Shown here piece after piece: positions 26,275 through 35,740 of a DNA stretch of 64,000 nucleotides. The notes under the pieces were generated by a model, which worked only from the letters and a program-made list of their open reading frames with translations, searched no databases and was not told where the DNA came from. Each line of letters opens with the position of its first letter. The stretch's first letter is position 1. The translations under genes and the position numbers were made by a program. The stretch is taken from positions 1,284,001-1,348,000 of the forward strand of contig NZ_CP096972.1 of the NCBI RefSeq assembly GCF_024758725.1, written 5' to 3'. The DNA comes from Sphingomonas sp. SUN039 (GTDB taxonomy: Bacteria > Pseudomonadota > Alphaproteobacteria > Sphingomonadales > Sphingomonadaceae).

Positions 26275-27634
26275 GACCATCCGCAGCGGGCCGTTCCGGC
26301 TCGCGCTCCTATTCGCGGCGATCTTCGCGGTCGGTTCGATCTTGCTGGTCGTTGCGGTCGAAACGTCAGTGGCGTCCTATGCCCAGCAAGTCACATCTGA
26401 CACGTTGACCACAGAGGCTGGCAGACTTGCCGCAATCGCGCGCCGGTCCGGCGCTAGTGGCGTTGCCAGCGCGATCCGCGACCGCGACGCATCGCATCAA
26501 CGCGCGTTTCGATATCTTCTGACCGACAAGGCAGGCCAGCACCTTGCTGGCGACCTGCCCCCATCCGCCGACAGGATCGGATGGGATACGATTAGCATCG
26601 CCGAACCCGCGACCGGGGGCGATCCGGCTGACGAGCCTGCACCGATGAAAACCTATGGTCTAGCCCTGCCCGGTGGCGGACGGCTCGTTGTCGGGTCGGA
26701 CATCTACGAAGTCCAGGAATTGCGCGAATGGCTAGATACTGTCGCGCTGTGGAGCGGGATCGGGATCACGTTCCTCGCGCTTATCGCTGGCTATGTGATT
26801 GCAGCGATTTTCACGCAGCGGCTCGAACGGCTCAACACGTCGATCAACACGATCATGGGCGGCAGGCTCGATGAGCGAGTGCCAGTCATCGGCATGGACG
26901 GTGAGTTCGACCGGCTGTCGGCGAATCTCAACCGTATGCTCGACCGTATCGAAGAGCTGATGACGGGGGTGCGGCAGGTCTCGACCGATATCGCCCACGA
27001 TCTGCGCACGCCGATAACGCGACTTCGGCAGCATCTCGAAAGCGCTATCACCGACGAGGGTGTTACCGTGCCACGGCACGTCATCGAAGAGGCGCTGACG
27101 CAAATCGACGGAATCATGACCATCTTCGTTGCGCTCCTTCGCATCGGCACGATCGAAGCGGGTGCCGGACGCGCGCGGTTCAAGCCGGTCGATCTGAGCG
27201 AAATCATGGAGCGGGTTTTGCTGGCCTATCAACCGGTCGCCGAAGACGGCGGCAAGACGATCACCGGCGCGATCAATCCCGGAATCCTGGTCGATGGCGA
27301 TGCAGACTTGCTCGCGCAGATGTTCACCAACTTGATCGAAAATGCGCTGACGCACACACCAGCGAATGCGGCGATCACCTTAGCCCTTCATGCCGAACAC
27401 GACACGATTGTTGCAGAGGTTAGCGACAATGGACCCGGCATACCCGCCGCAGAGCGAGACAATGTTCTGAAGCGCTTCTATCGCCTCAACACCAGCCGTA
27501 CTGACACCGGAGCCGGACTGGGATTGGCGCTTGTCGCTGCAATTGCTGACCTTCACGGAGCGGGTTTGGAACTCGGCAATGTTGATCCGGGATTGCAGGT
27601 CAAACTCCATTGGTCGACAACCGACCATCATTGA
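26261..27634 (+). CDS. Sensor histidine kinase (second system)
   Basis: A 457-residue protein; GTG start at 26261 or 26267. TM1 (RLALLFAAIFAVGSILLVVAV) is followed by a periplasmic domain, TM2 (GIGITFLALIAGYVIAAIF), HAMP and the H-box VSTDIAHDLRTPITRL. The catalytic domain has NLIENALTHT, DNGPGIP and GAGLGLALV. It is translationally coupled to the regulator. The periplasmic part (YLLTDKAGQHLAGDLP) matches that of the kinase at 12789 (YLLTDSAGRRLAGDLP), so the two systems are recent relatives. Confidence 0.87.
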   Translation: MPVFRTIRSGPFRLALLFAAIFAVGSILLVVAVETSVASYAQQVTSDTLTTEAGRLAAIARRSGASGVASAIRDRDASHQRAFRYLLTDKAGQHLAGDLPPSADRIGWDTISIAEPATGGDPADEPAPMKTYGLALPGGGRLVVGSDIYEVQELREWLDTVALWSGIGITFLALIAGYVIAAIFTQRLERLNTSINTIMGGRLDERVPVIGMDGEFDRLSANLNRMLDRIEELMTGVRQVSTDIAHDLRTPITRLRQHLESAITDEGVTVPRHVIEEALTQIDGIMTIFVALLRIGTIEAGAGRARFKPVDLSEIMERVLLAYQPVAEDGGKTITGAINPGILVDGDADLLAQMFTNLIENALTHTPANAAITLALHAEHDTIVAEVSDNGPGIPAAERDNVLKRFYRLNTSRTDTGAGLGLALVAAIADLHGAGLELGNVDPGLQVKLHWSTTDHH

Positions 27635-28046
27635 TGTCGGACGTTTCCAAAATTTCGTGGGTTCGATTGTCGAGAACAAACGGAAATTGGGCACAGACCG
27701 GACAGCCGCTTTTCCATAAATGGCCTCCTGAATGAACGACAAGTTTTAAGAGCAGAATTTTGGATGGGAATGACCGGAAAGTTGGCGAAAAGGGACGTAA
27801 CACCGACGCTCCGCAAACTCGTCGGTCGTCCAAGGTTTGCAACTTCCCCCCAAAGAACAGGTATCCGTCCCGCCTGACATCGCGTGCCAAAGGTACGATC
27901 TGCGGCTGCAAGGCGCGCTCGCAAAGCCTGTTAAGAACTGCGCCTCTTGGTGACGCCCTTAGTCCGCTTTCGGCCTTTTCGGGCCGCGTCAGCGCGCGCG
28001 ATACCCGCACAGCCCTTCGGTTTCTGAGACCGTTGCAATCTGCACC
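27635..28046. other. Noncoding junction between kinase gene and the HerA operon
   Basis: About 410 nt between two convergent units. Frames crossing it (up to about 136 codons) have atypical composition and no family resemblance, and I read them as noncoding. No obvious terminator or terminal repeat is visible. It forms one edge of the four-gene operon at 28-38 kb. Confidence 0.5.
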
Positions 28047-31000
28047 TCAATTGACGTGGTAGGAATTCTTGGTCCGTGACGGCGTATACCGCGCCGCCCA
28101 GTCCTCGAATTTGATCTGGTAACCGCCCTTGCCGCCGAGGCTGCGATCCTTGAGTCCGACCCGCACGTGCAGGCCTTCGACCTTGTATTTCCAAGTTACT
28201 TCGCCGTTCGGTCCGATCTTCGTCTCGTTCAACAGCCTAGCGAGCTCCGCTTGCTTGGCGAGCATCTCGGGACTCGTCTCGCGCTTCGCGATATCGTGCT
28301 TGCCCCCCGGCATCCGGTCTTCGAGAAAGGCGCGAGGGTCGGTCTTATAGGGCGGTCGCGCCTTGCTGACCTCGTTGCGCGTGGATTTGAACTCCCCGAC
28401 GATGATCGTATCCTCGAGGACAGCGAAATAATCCGGTCCATTGTTCGAGAGATTCTGCATGGGCGCTCCGATCAGATCGGTGCCATGCTGAATCGCAAGG
28501 TTCGCGAATTGCTCTTCCAGCCTACCATCGGTCGTCCCGTTCCGCCGCTTGGAGAATTGCAGCAAGAAATCGAGATTGGCATCGATCGAGGTTCCTTTCA
28601 GCGAGGCGATGCGATCTGCGATCTTCTCCTGCGCATACGTCGGCGGCCCCTCGCGAACGAGATGAGCGTCGGGCCGATCGGGCCCGGCCGGGGCAGCGAC
28701 GCGGTCGGGATCGCGCGGCCGGCGCGGGGGCCGTGCATTCGCCCCGTCCGCGGAGGGTTTCGGTTCGTCGTCGGCATTTTTTACCGATCCTTCGTCCCCT
28801 GACTGGATCGGAACCGAATGGCCCATCTGAAGTCCGTCGGCATTGTCACCGATCACGATGCCGATCGCGTCGCCCCGGTCCATCGACTCGAAGCGGTCCT
28901 TGTCGGGATGGACGTAGAGCGTGCTGCTCGCTTGGGCGTTGGCAGCACCTGAGGCTGCGCTGCCATTGCCTCCGGCGCTCGTATCGGACGCTGGGCGGGC
29001 GATAGTCGCGGTTGCATTCCGGGCGGAGGCCTGCTCCCCCTGCGCGCCGTCCGTCGCTGGGGCGACCTGTTCGGCGCTTTGAAATCGCGCCGCCTGGGCC
29101 CGTGTCGAACCTTCTTTTGCACGGCCCGCCAAGGCTGCCGCACCGCCGACCGCCGCAAGCCTGGCGAGATCGTCGGACACGGTTTCCGAATCGGCACGCG
29201 CGTCCGAGGCGATCGCTTCGGCGGCGTCTCGGGCGATGGTCTTGTTCGCATTGTTGAGCGCTTCTCGAATGGCATCGTCGGCACGTTGCTCATTCTGTAC
29301 ATCGATCTCGGCCTTTCGGGCGGCCGCCACGTCTTGCTGACGCGCGGTTTCGGCCTCGGCTGCGGCAGACTGCTGTTCAGTCTGGACAGCGGCAGCCTGC
29401 GCGCGTTTCGCTTCGCTGTTGATTTGCTCCTGCTGTCGTGCAGCCTGCTCGGTTTGGAGCTTTTGTAGCTCTTCCTGTTCTTTTTCCTTGGCGAGGCGCA
29501 GCTCTTCGAGCCGCTGCTTTTCCTGCTCCTTTTCGGCATCGTCGCGGTCGGTCTCGGCTTTCTCGTCCGCTTTCTTGACCTCGGCGGCGGTATCCTCTTC
29601 GAGCTTGGCGGCCTTGGTGTCGGCTTCGGCCTTGGCTTCCGCGACGGCCTGATCTGCCTTGTCGCGGGTTTCCTTGTCGACGCGGTCCTTTTCGGCCTGA
29701 TCGTCGAGGTCGGCCTGTTTCTCGGCTTCGGTCCGGATGTTTTCGGCGGCTTCGTTGAGCTGCTCCTGCTGCGCCTCGTCGATGGCATCGGTCTGTTTTT
29801 TCAGGTCTTCCTTCAACTCCTTGCGCGTTTCGTCGTCGATGTCCTCGAGCTTGTCGTCGAGCTCGGCAGTCTTCTCTTCGAGTTCTTCGGTGCGCGTCTG
29901 GGCGGCGGCGTCGCCTACAGCCTGGGTCTCTTCGGCAACCTCCTCCAGCTCGTCCTTGTCGGGCGTGCCATCGCCGTCGCTGTCGGTCTCTTCGGGATCG
30001 GCCTCGCCGTCCGGTTCGGCGTCCGGAGTCTTTTCGGTCGTCTGCTCGTTTTCGACCGTCGCTTCGGAATCGACTTCGGCGTCCTTTTCGGTCTCGGCGT
30101 CGGTATCAGTCGTCGCTTCAGGCTCGTTCGTCGTCTCGGGATCAACCTCGTTGTTGGGGTTGGCCTCGGTGTCGGCTTCAGAGTCCGTCGCCTCTTCAGG
30201 CTCGTTCGTCGTTTCGGGATCGACCTCGTTGTTGGGGTTGGCCTCGGTGTCAGCTTCAGAGTCCGTCGTCTCTTCAGGCTCGTTCGTCGTTTCGGGATCG
30301 ACCTCGAAGCCCGTCTTCGTCCCGGCTTCGTTCGCGGTTTCGGTTTCCGCGTCGGACTCGTGATCCTGAGTCGGTTCGGTTTCGGTTTCGGCTTCCGTTT
30401 CGGTCTCCACCCCTTCACCGGGCGGCACCGTCTTGACCGTATTGCCGTCCTCGCCCTCAGTCGTCGCGGCCGCGTTGTCGTCCAGGTTTTCCTCGGCCTC
30501 GGCGTCAGCTTTGCGAACCGTCTTCTCGGTCTCCTCGGTCCCGTCCGTTTCGGTGGGCGACACGACCGGCGTCGCTTCCGCGTGTTCGGTGCCTTCGGTC
30601 GCTTCCGGGTCTGACGGTGCGACAGGTTCCTCCGCCTCGCCCTCGGCTTGGACAGGCGCAGCCTTGGTTTCGAGCGCCTCCTCCAAAAGGTCGGGATCGG
30701 ACGGCGTCACAGATTCTTTGGTTTGTCCTTCGCTCTCGGTGGGCACGACTTCCGGTTCGGTGGTCTCCTCAGTGTCGGGCAAGACGGGTGCCGCTTCCTC
30801 GCCTTCGGCTGTCGAGCCGGTCGGCTCCTCCTCGTTGCCCGTCATCTCTTCGGACGCTGGGACGACCGGGGCCGTTTCTTCGGGCTCGGTGCCCGGCGGC
30901 GATGGCGCGGCCTCCGCATTGCTCTCGAGTTCAGATACGCCCGCTCCCTCCAGCTCCTCGGTGGACGGCACCTCGGTTTCGTTCGATCCTGCCGGTTCGG

Positions 31001-32303
31001 TTGTCGGCGCGGTCGGCGTTTGGACCTCAGCCTCGTTCGTCGATCCGGCGTCAGTCTCGGTCGTCTGCGTGTTGTCCGGCACGGGTGCGACCGGCTCGTC
31101 GATCTCGGTCGGGGTTTCGACCGTCGGTGCCGGGTCATCCGTCGATTGGGATACCGGCTCGGTCGCGACGGGCGGCGTTTCGCCGTCGTCGACCCCGGCA
31201 GAGGGCTCGGCGACAGTCGGCGTCAGCGCGGCGTCGGCATTGTCCTGTACAGGCGTCTCGACAAGGGGTTGGTCGGTCTCCGCACCAGTCTCGGGCGCGC
31301 GTTCGGGCGACGACGCAACCTCCCCGGTACTTTCGGGCGCGCTCGGCAAATCTTCGCCCGCATCCATGTTCAGGCCGGTCTCGGGCGTGGTTGGGGCCAC
31401 AGGCTCGCCGTCGCCTTCGGTCAGCGCGCCTTCGGGAGCGGAGGGCGTTTCGACCGGTTCGAGGTCCGGGCCGGTGACGGCTGTTTGGTCGATCGACGAC
31501 GTATCGCCGGTTTCACCGGCCTCCAAGCCGGACGGATTTTCGATCCCGCTGTCACCCGGAGCTTCGGTCCCCGCGACCGATCCCAGCTCGACGACATTGG
31601 GCTGCGACGCCGTTTCGAGACCGTCGCCACCGGACGAAAGCGCGGTCGCCGAAGCCGCATCGCTCGCGTTCGCTTGATCGGGTTCGGACAACGGATCGAC
31701 GGTATCGACAGGCCCGGTCGCTGCATCGGGCGAAACGTCTTGCGAACCTTCCATCCCGCCGTCGCTACCACCCCCGGTCAGCACCGAATTTTCCATCGCA
31801 GAATCGCGCTGCGCCTTCATCATCGCGTTGTAATCGGACGTGCCGTTGGCGAACCCCTCATAGCCCGGCAGCGCCTGGTTCTCGTCGATCGCTTCGATCG
31901 GACCCTTGCCGTAATCGCGAATCATGCCGCCATCGTCGTCTTCCGAACGCGGTTCGGGACGGGGCTGTTCCGGCTCGCGTTGCTCCGGCTCGGCGCGCCG
32001 GAGATCGTCGTCATGCGCCAGGTCGGCTTCGAATGAAGGCTGGGCGAGGTCGGTTTCCGGTCGTTGCGACAGCTCGGACATCGCGCTGCCGCTGTTCGTC
32101 GACAGATCGGCGCGCGGCGGTGGATCGGCAAAAACCGCTGGCGGCTCGCTGTTTTCGGGTTGCGGCCCCGTTTCGGGCAGGGGCGGCAGCATCGACGGCT
32201 CGGCGACGACGGGTGCCGCTGGCGCTTCCGCCGCCGGCATGACGGGTGCCGGCATCGGCGTGGCTTCGACGAACGTCGGTTCGGGCATGTCCTCGTTCGG
32301 CAT
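28047..32303 (-). CDS. Giant acidic coiled-coil protein with C-terminal PD-(D/E)xK-like nuclease domain
   Basis: A 1418-residue protein, no match recognised as a whole. Residues 1-765 are disordered, extremely rich in Glu, Asp, Thr, Pro and Ser, including a 26-residue tandem repeat (about 666-727). A thrombospondin-type-3/EF-hand-like motif, DSDGDGTPDKDELEE, sits at about 775. Residues about 790-1010 are a charged coiled coil (e.g. EKEQEKQRLEELRLAKEKEQ). An Ala/Gly/Pro-rich linker leads to a folded C-terminus (about 1230-1418) with GPDYFAVLEDTIIVGEFKS: a PD ... ExK array (Asp1291, Glu1304, Lys1306) as in restriction-type nucleases, plus an upstream helix with paired Glu. Its ATG is 6 nt after the ATPase stop. 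The nuclease call is from motif only. Confidence 0.72.
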   Translation of the reverse strand: MPNEDMPEPTFVEATPMPAPVMPAAEAPAAPVVAEPSMLPPLPETGPQPENSEPPAVFADPPPRADLSTNSGSAMSELSQRPETDLAQPSFEADLAHDDDLRRAEPEQREPEQPRPEPRSEDDDGGMIRDYGKGPIEAIDENQALPGYEGFANGTSDYNAMMKAQRDSAMENSVLTGGGSDGGMEGSQDVSPDAATGPVDTVDPLSEPDQANASDAASATALSSGGDGLETASQPNVVELGSVAGTEAPGDSGIENPSGLEAGETGDTSSIDQTAVTGPDLEPVETPSAPEGALTEGDGEPVAPTTPETGLNMDAGEDLPSAPESTGEVASSPERAPETGAETDQPLVETPVQDNADAALTPTVAEPSAGVDDGETPPVATEPVSQSTDDPAPTVETPTEIDEPVAPVPDNTQTTETDAGSTNEAEVQTPTAPTTEPAGSNETEVPSTEELEGAGVSELESNAEAAPSPPGTEPEETAPVVPASEEMTGNEEEPTGSTAEGEEAAPVLPDTEETTEPEVVPTESEGQTKESVTPSDPDLLEEALETKAAPVQAEGEAEEPVAPSDPEATEGTEHAEATPVVSPTETDGTEETEKTVRKADAEAEENLDDNAAATTEGEDGNTVKTVPPGEGVETETEAETETEPTQDHESDAETETANEAGTKTGFEVDPETTNEPEETTDSEADTEANPNNEVDPETTNEPEEATDSEADTEANPNNEVDPETTNEPEATTDTDAETEKDAEVDSEATVENEQTTEKTPDAEPDGEADPEETDSDGDGTPDKDELEEVAEETQAVGDAAAQTRTEELEEKTAELDDKLEDIDDETRKELKEDLKKQTDAIDEAQQEQLNEAAENIRTEAEKQADLDDQAEKDRVDKETRDKADQAVAEAKAEADTKAAKLEEDTAAEVKKADEKAETDRDDAEKEQEKQRLEELRLAKEKEQEELQKLQTEQAARQQEQINSEAKRAQAAAVQTEQQSAAAEAETARQQDVAAARKAEIDVQNEQRADDAIREALNNANKTIARDAAEAIASDARADSETVSDDLARLAAVGGAAALAGRAKEGSTRAQAARFQSAEQVAPATDGAQGEQASARNATATIARPASDTSAGGNGSAASGAANAQASSTLYVHPDKDRFESMDRGDAIGIVIGDNADGLQMGHSVPIQSGDEGSVKNADDEPKPSADGANARPPRRPRDPDRVAAPAGPDRPDAHLVREGPPTYAQEKIADRIASLKGTSIDANLDFLLQFSKRRNGTTDGRLEEQFANLAIQHGTDLIGAPMQNLSNNGPDYFAVLEDTIIVGEFKSTRNEVSKARPPYKTDPRAFLEDRMPGGKHDIAKRETSPEMLAKQAELARLLNETKIGPNGEVTWKYKVEGLHVRVGLKDRSLGGKGGYQIKFEDWAARYTPSRTKNSYHVN
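30121..30306 (-). repeat. 78-bp in-frame tandem repeat, about 2.4 copies
   Basis: Units 30121-30198 and 30199-30276 differ at only four bases (positions 15, 24, 54 and 70 of the unit), and a third partial copy runs to 30306. Each encodes 26 residues rich in Glu, Thr, Asp and Asn (EVDPETTNEPEE...ANPNN). The near identity suggests recent slippage or unequal crossing-over inside the giant gene. Confidence 0.9.
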
Positions 32304-32309
32304 CCCCGC

Positions 32310-35300
32310 CTACTCCGCCTTCATTGCTGCATAATCGACGGCACGTTGGTCCAGCTGCGCCTTTTTCTCGTCGCTGACCGGATCGTCCTCGATGCGGGCG
32401 ACCACCGCGACGACGAAGCGCCGCCACATCTCGGCGGTCAGCGCGTCGAACCCCGCACGCTCTGCGGTCATCACGCTGTCGGCGGCGTCGCCCGCTGCCT
32501 TGCGGTCGGGCGGCGTGCGCCACAGCCGGTCCTTGACGCTCCACCAGACGCTCTGGTTGGCGAAGCTGCGGTCTTCGAGCGTCGCAAGGTCGGTGGCGAG
32601 GGTGGCGGCGAGTCCTGCAAACGGTCCCGTCGGGTCGGCGGCTGCGTTCGACGTACCGCGCGGCGGGCCTGCGGCCTCGCCGCGCCGGTCGCGCGTTTCG
32701 GTTTCGAGCGGCCCCTTGTATCGTTCTTCGGCAAGGCGACCGACCAGACCCCATTTCAATTTTTCCCACAGGTCGCCGACCGCCGCATCGAACGCGGCGC
32801 TCTCGCCCTCGAGCGCCGGTCCCAGCGCGTCGATCGCGGCATCGACCCCTGCGCCCTCTCCGAGCGCAGTATTCATCGCATGCCAGACCCCGGACTTGAC
32901 GAAATTGGCGTTCAGCAGCTTTTCGAACGCCGCCTTTGCCTCGCCCGCCAGCCATTCGGCAGCAGGGAGATCGGCCGTGCCCGTCTTGCCGTCCGAAGCG
33001 CCGGGTTCGACATAGGGCACGTGCAGGGGCGGCTCCAGCTTGGCGCTCTTCGCATTGGCCTGCATCTTCGCGACGAGGTCCGCCTGCTGCTTCGCCGCCG
33101 CCGCTTCGTTCTCGGGTTCGGGCGGTTCGAGGCCGCTCTTGGCGTCCTCCGACCGCATCAGCACCGGCTGGCCCGCATCGCGATCGATCATGATCGCATC
33201 GCCGGTCTTCAGCCGCGTGCGCGCATAGCGTTGCTGCGCCTCGTTGAGGTTCAGCTCGCTCGCCAGCCGGTCGAACCCCTGGCGATCCGACAGGCGCGTC
33301 AGGATCTTGACATATGAATTGTCGAGGACGCCGCCTACCAGGCTCGACGGGCGCTGGTCCATGACGAGGATGCCCTGCCCGAACTTGCGAACCTCGGCGA
33401 GCATCGTGTTCAAATCCTCGGCGCTCTTACTCTCGACCCCGTTGCCCTCGCCAGCGCCGAGCAGGCGGTGCGCCTCCTCGATGAACATGATGTGGATGCG
33501 CTTGGTGTCCTTGCGGAACGCCTCCTCGATATGGCCGGCGAGCTGGGTCAGGAAGAAGGCCATGACCAGCGCGATGTTCGATCCGTCGCCGAGGCCACCC
33601 AGCTCGATCACTACTGGCCGCTTCAGCATCTGCTGGATGAACGCGCCGTTATTGCCCTTCACGTTGATGATGTGGCCGATCTTCTTGCCGATCGCATTGA
33701 CGCGGATCGTGCTCGCGCCGCGAATGACGCCGATCGATTCCTTCGATCCCTCGTACAGGCTCACCGCTTTCTCGTTGACCTCGTCGCGGATCGCGGCGGC
33801 GAAGGCCGCGAGCGTCGGCGCGGCGGTGTCGGGGCCGCCCTTCTGGTCCATCCGCATCGGCGTCTGGCCGTCGAGATAGCGCGGATCAGTGTAGATGCGT
33901 TCGAGTGCGCCCTCGTAGATCGCAGGCACGGGGTCGAACATCTGGAACGCGGCACGAAATGCGGCGAGGATGCGGGTGGTATGGTTGCGCACGGTGACGC
34001 CGGGCGGCACCGAAAAGGGATTGAACTGCAACGGGCATTCGTCGAGGTCGCCGACGGTATAAACGACCAGGTCGTTCTCGAGCTTCTCGTTGCCCATCAA
34101 CATGCGAAATTCCTGGCCTGTCGACGGATCGAGGACGAGGAACGGCACGTCGTGGTCGCGCCACAGCTGGAGGAGCAGCGAGAAGGCAAGATTGGTTTTG
34201 CCACTGCCCGGCGCGCCGACCAGCAGCGACGGTTTCAACAGGTCGCCGAGCGACACCATGAAAGGCAAGGCCCCGTCGCCCTTGTCTTCCCCGAGCAGGT
34301 TTTCGCGCTGGTAGAGGTAGCCGACCTTGATCAGGTCCTTCTTTTCAGCCCGGCGCCGCTTGCCATTTTCATCGACCTTCGGTTTCTGTTTAAATCGCCC
34401 GGCGTCGAGGCTGTCGGGCGGGATCACGAACGGCGCTTCGGCAGTACTGAGCGCCGAGGTCTGACCCGGCCGGTCGTAGATCGGCAGATGGAACAGGCTG
34501 ACCGCCTCGTCCGGGGTTACCACGCCCGACAGGTCGATCTTGTAGGCGCTGGCGGCGTTCGGTTCGCCCCGCGCCCAGCGCGACTGGGTCATCCAGCGCA
34601 GGCTCTCGACCGCGTCCTCCATCTCGTCGTGGCCGGGCCGCACAATGCGCGGACGGACCCAGCCGAGCGCGCCGTCGGGATCGTCGGGCGGCGGGTTGGC
34701 GAGCGCCGAGCGCACCGATCCGATCAGCGCTTCAGGGACGGCTTCGCGCGCGGCTAGCGTAACGCGCATGACGAACACCGAATCGGAATAGCTGGTCAGC
34801 CGTTCGTAGATGTGGCGACCGCGATGGATATACGACACCGCTGCCGCATCCGACGATGCGGTCGCCACCAGATCGGCACGCATCATCTCCTCGGTGACGA
34901 TGCCGTCCTTGTTGGGTTCCTTGTCGCCCTGACTCGCCTTGCGGGTCAGGTCTTCGGCGATGATCGAGAACCAGCGGCCCGCCAGCGCGACGAACTCGCG
35001 CCCCTGTCCTTCGGCAAGCTGGACTGGCTGCAATTCGATCCGGACTGCCGTGGGTACGGCCGTCTTGGCCAGCGTCTCGACGATCGACAGCCAAGGGTCG
35101 CGGCGATTGTCCGCCCAGTAACGGTGCGGCACGTAGTGCATCGATGGCTGGCTGAAGCTGGTGAGTGCTTGTTCCCATTTTCGGATTTCGACGACCTTGA
35201 TCGGTCGTTCGTCCTGGGCGACGGGGATAGGTTTGCCGTTCTTATCCTCTTCAGGGTCGAGCAGTTGGAAAAGGGCGAGTTGCAGCGCCCGCTTGTTCAT

Positions 35301-35717
35301 CCAGCGCGGGCTGCCGTACGAGAACATGCCCTCTTGCGGGAAGGTTTGCATCGCCTGTGCCGCGAAGTCCCGGGCTTCGCGCTTCGCCGTCTCCGGGTCC
35401 GAATGGGCGCTGCGCATCAGCATGTGGCAGCGCACCCGCGCGTTGAAGCGCGAAGCGTCGGGGTCGGACGAGAATTGCAGCGCGATCGATCGGTTGCGTC
35501 CGGCCTGGTGCAGTTCGGCAATATAGGCGCGGAAACGGTAGAGCACCGCCGCCGTCACCTCATTGCGCATCGTCCCGCTTTCCGGCGCGAGCGCAGGGAG
35601 CGATGGCACCTCGAACCCGCTGATCGCATAATGCAGCAGGCTCGATCCTTGCGGCACCGCACCGAAGAATGGCGTCAGATCGTCGGTGATCAGCGGTTCG
35701 GGCTGCATCGGGTCCAT
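32310..35717 (-). CDS. HerA/FtsK-like ATPase (DUF87 type)
   Basis: About 1135 residues from ATG 35717. An N-terminal region of about 450 residues, unrecognised, precedes the motor. The ATPase has Walker A LLVGAPGSGKTNLAF (about 499-512), Walker B RIHIMFIEEAHRLL (about 740-753) and the downstream VMDQRPSSL segment. This matches the HerA/VirB4/FtsK hexameric translocase superfamily with the HerA-type EEAHRLL. A C-terminal extension of about 280 residues is Ala/Glu rich. In bacteria and archaea HerA motors pair with nucleases (NurA, Sir2, DUF4297). Here the gene precedes the PD-(D/E)xK-like giant protein by 6 nt and follows the 442-residue gene by 23 nt. Confidence 0.82.
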   Translation of the reverse strand: MDPMQPEPLITDDLTPFFGAVPQGSSLLHYAISGFEVPSLPALAPESGTMRNEVTAAVLYRFRAYIAELHQAGRNRSIALQFSSDPDASRFNARVRCHMLMRSAHSDPETAKREARDFAAQAMQTFPQEGMFSYGSPRWMNKRALQLALFQLLDPEEDKNGKPIPVAQDERPIKVVEIRKWEQALTSFSQPSMHYVPHRYWADNRRDPWLSIVETLAKTAVPTAVRIELQPVQLAEGQGREFVALAGRWFSIIAEDLTRKASQGDKEPNKDGIVTEEMMRADLVATASSDAAAVSYIHRGRHIYERLTSYSDSVFVMRVTLAAREAVPEALIGSVRSALANPPPDDPDGALGWVRPRIVRPGHDEMEDAVESLRWMTQSRWARGEPNAASAYKIDLSGVVTPDEAVSLFHLPIYDRPGQTSALSTAEAPFVIPPDSLDAGRFKQKPKVDENGKRRRAEKKDLIKVGYLYQRENLLGEDKGDGALPFMVSLGDLLKPSLLVGAPGSGKTNLAFSLLLQLWRDHDVPFLVLDPSTGQEFRMLMGNEKLENDLVVYTVGDLDECPLQFNPFSVPPGVTVRNHTTRILAAFRAAFQMFDPVPAIYEGALERIYTDPRYLDGQTPMRMDQKGGPDTAAPTLAAFAAAIRDEVNEKAVSLYEGSKESIGVIRGASTIRVNAIGKKIGHIINVKGNNGAFIQQMLKRPVVIELGGLGDGSNIALVMAFFLTQLAGHIEEAFRKDTKRIHIMFIEEAHRLLGAGEGNGVESKSAEDLNTMLAEVRKFGQGILVMDQRPSSLVGGVLDNSYVKILTRLSDRQGFDRLASELNLNEAQQRYARTRLKTGDAIMIDRDAGQPVLMRSEDAKSGLEPPEPENEAAAAKQQADLVAKMQANAKSAKLEPPLHVPYVEPGASDGKTGTADLPAAEWLAGEAKAAFEKLLNANFVKSGVWHAMNTALGEGAGVDAAIDALGPALEGESAAFDAAVGDLWEKLKWGLVGRLAEERYKGPLETETRDRRGEAAGPPRGTSNAAADPTGPFAGLAATLATDLATLEDRSFANQSVWWSVKDRLWRTPPDRKAAGDAADSVMTAERAGFDALTAEMWRRFVVAVVARIEDDPVSDEKKAQLDQRAVDYAAMKAE

Positions 35718-35740
35718 CGTCGCGCGCTTCCCTCGTTTGC

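Noticed and set aside
27600-28010. Minus-strand frame of 136 codons beyond the kinase gene
   Set aside because: It overlaps the kinase end, lacks a ribosome site and shows no family resemblance; treated as noncoding.
30121-30306. Possible CRISPR-like repeat
   Set aside because: The repeats are directly adjacent without spacers, in frame, and part of a coding sequence.
29737-31677. Plus-strand Ser/Val-rich frames
   Set aside because: They are the antisense of the Glu/Asp/Thr-rich repeat region of the giant gene; the low complexity on one strand creates them.
28047-32303. Classical polymorphic toxin interpretation
   Set aside because: No signal peptide, no secretion-linked N-terminal domain and no immunity gene after it. 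The direct partner is a HerA-type motor.
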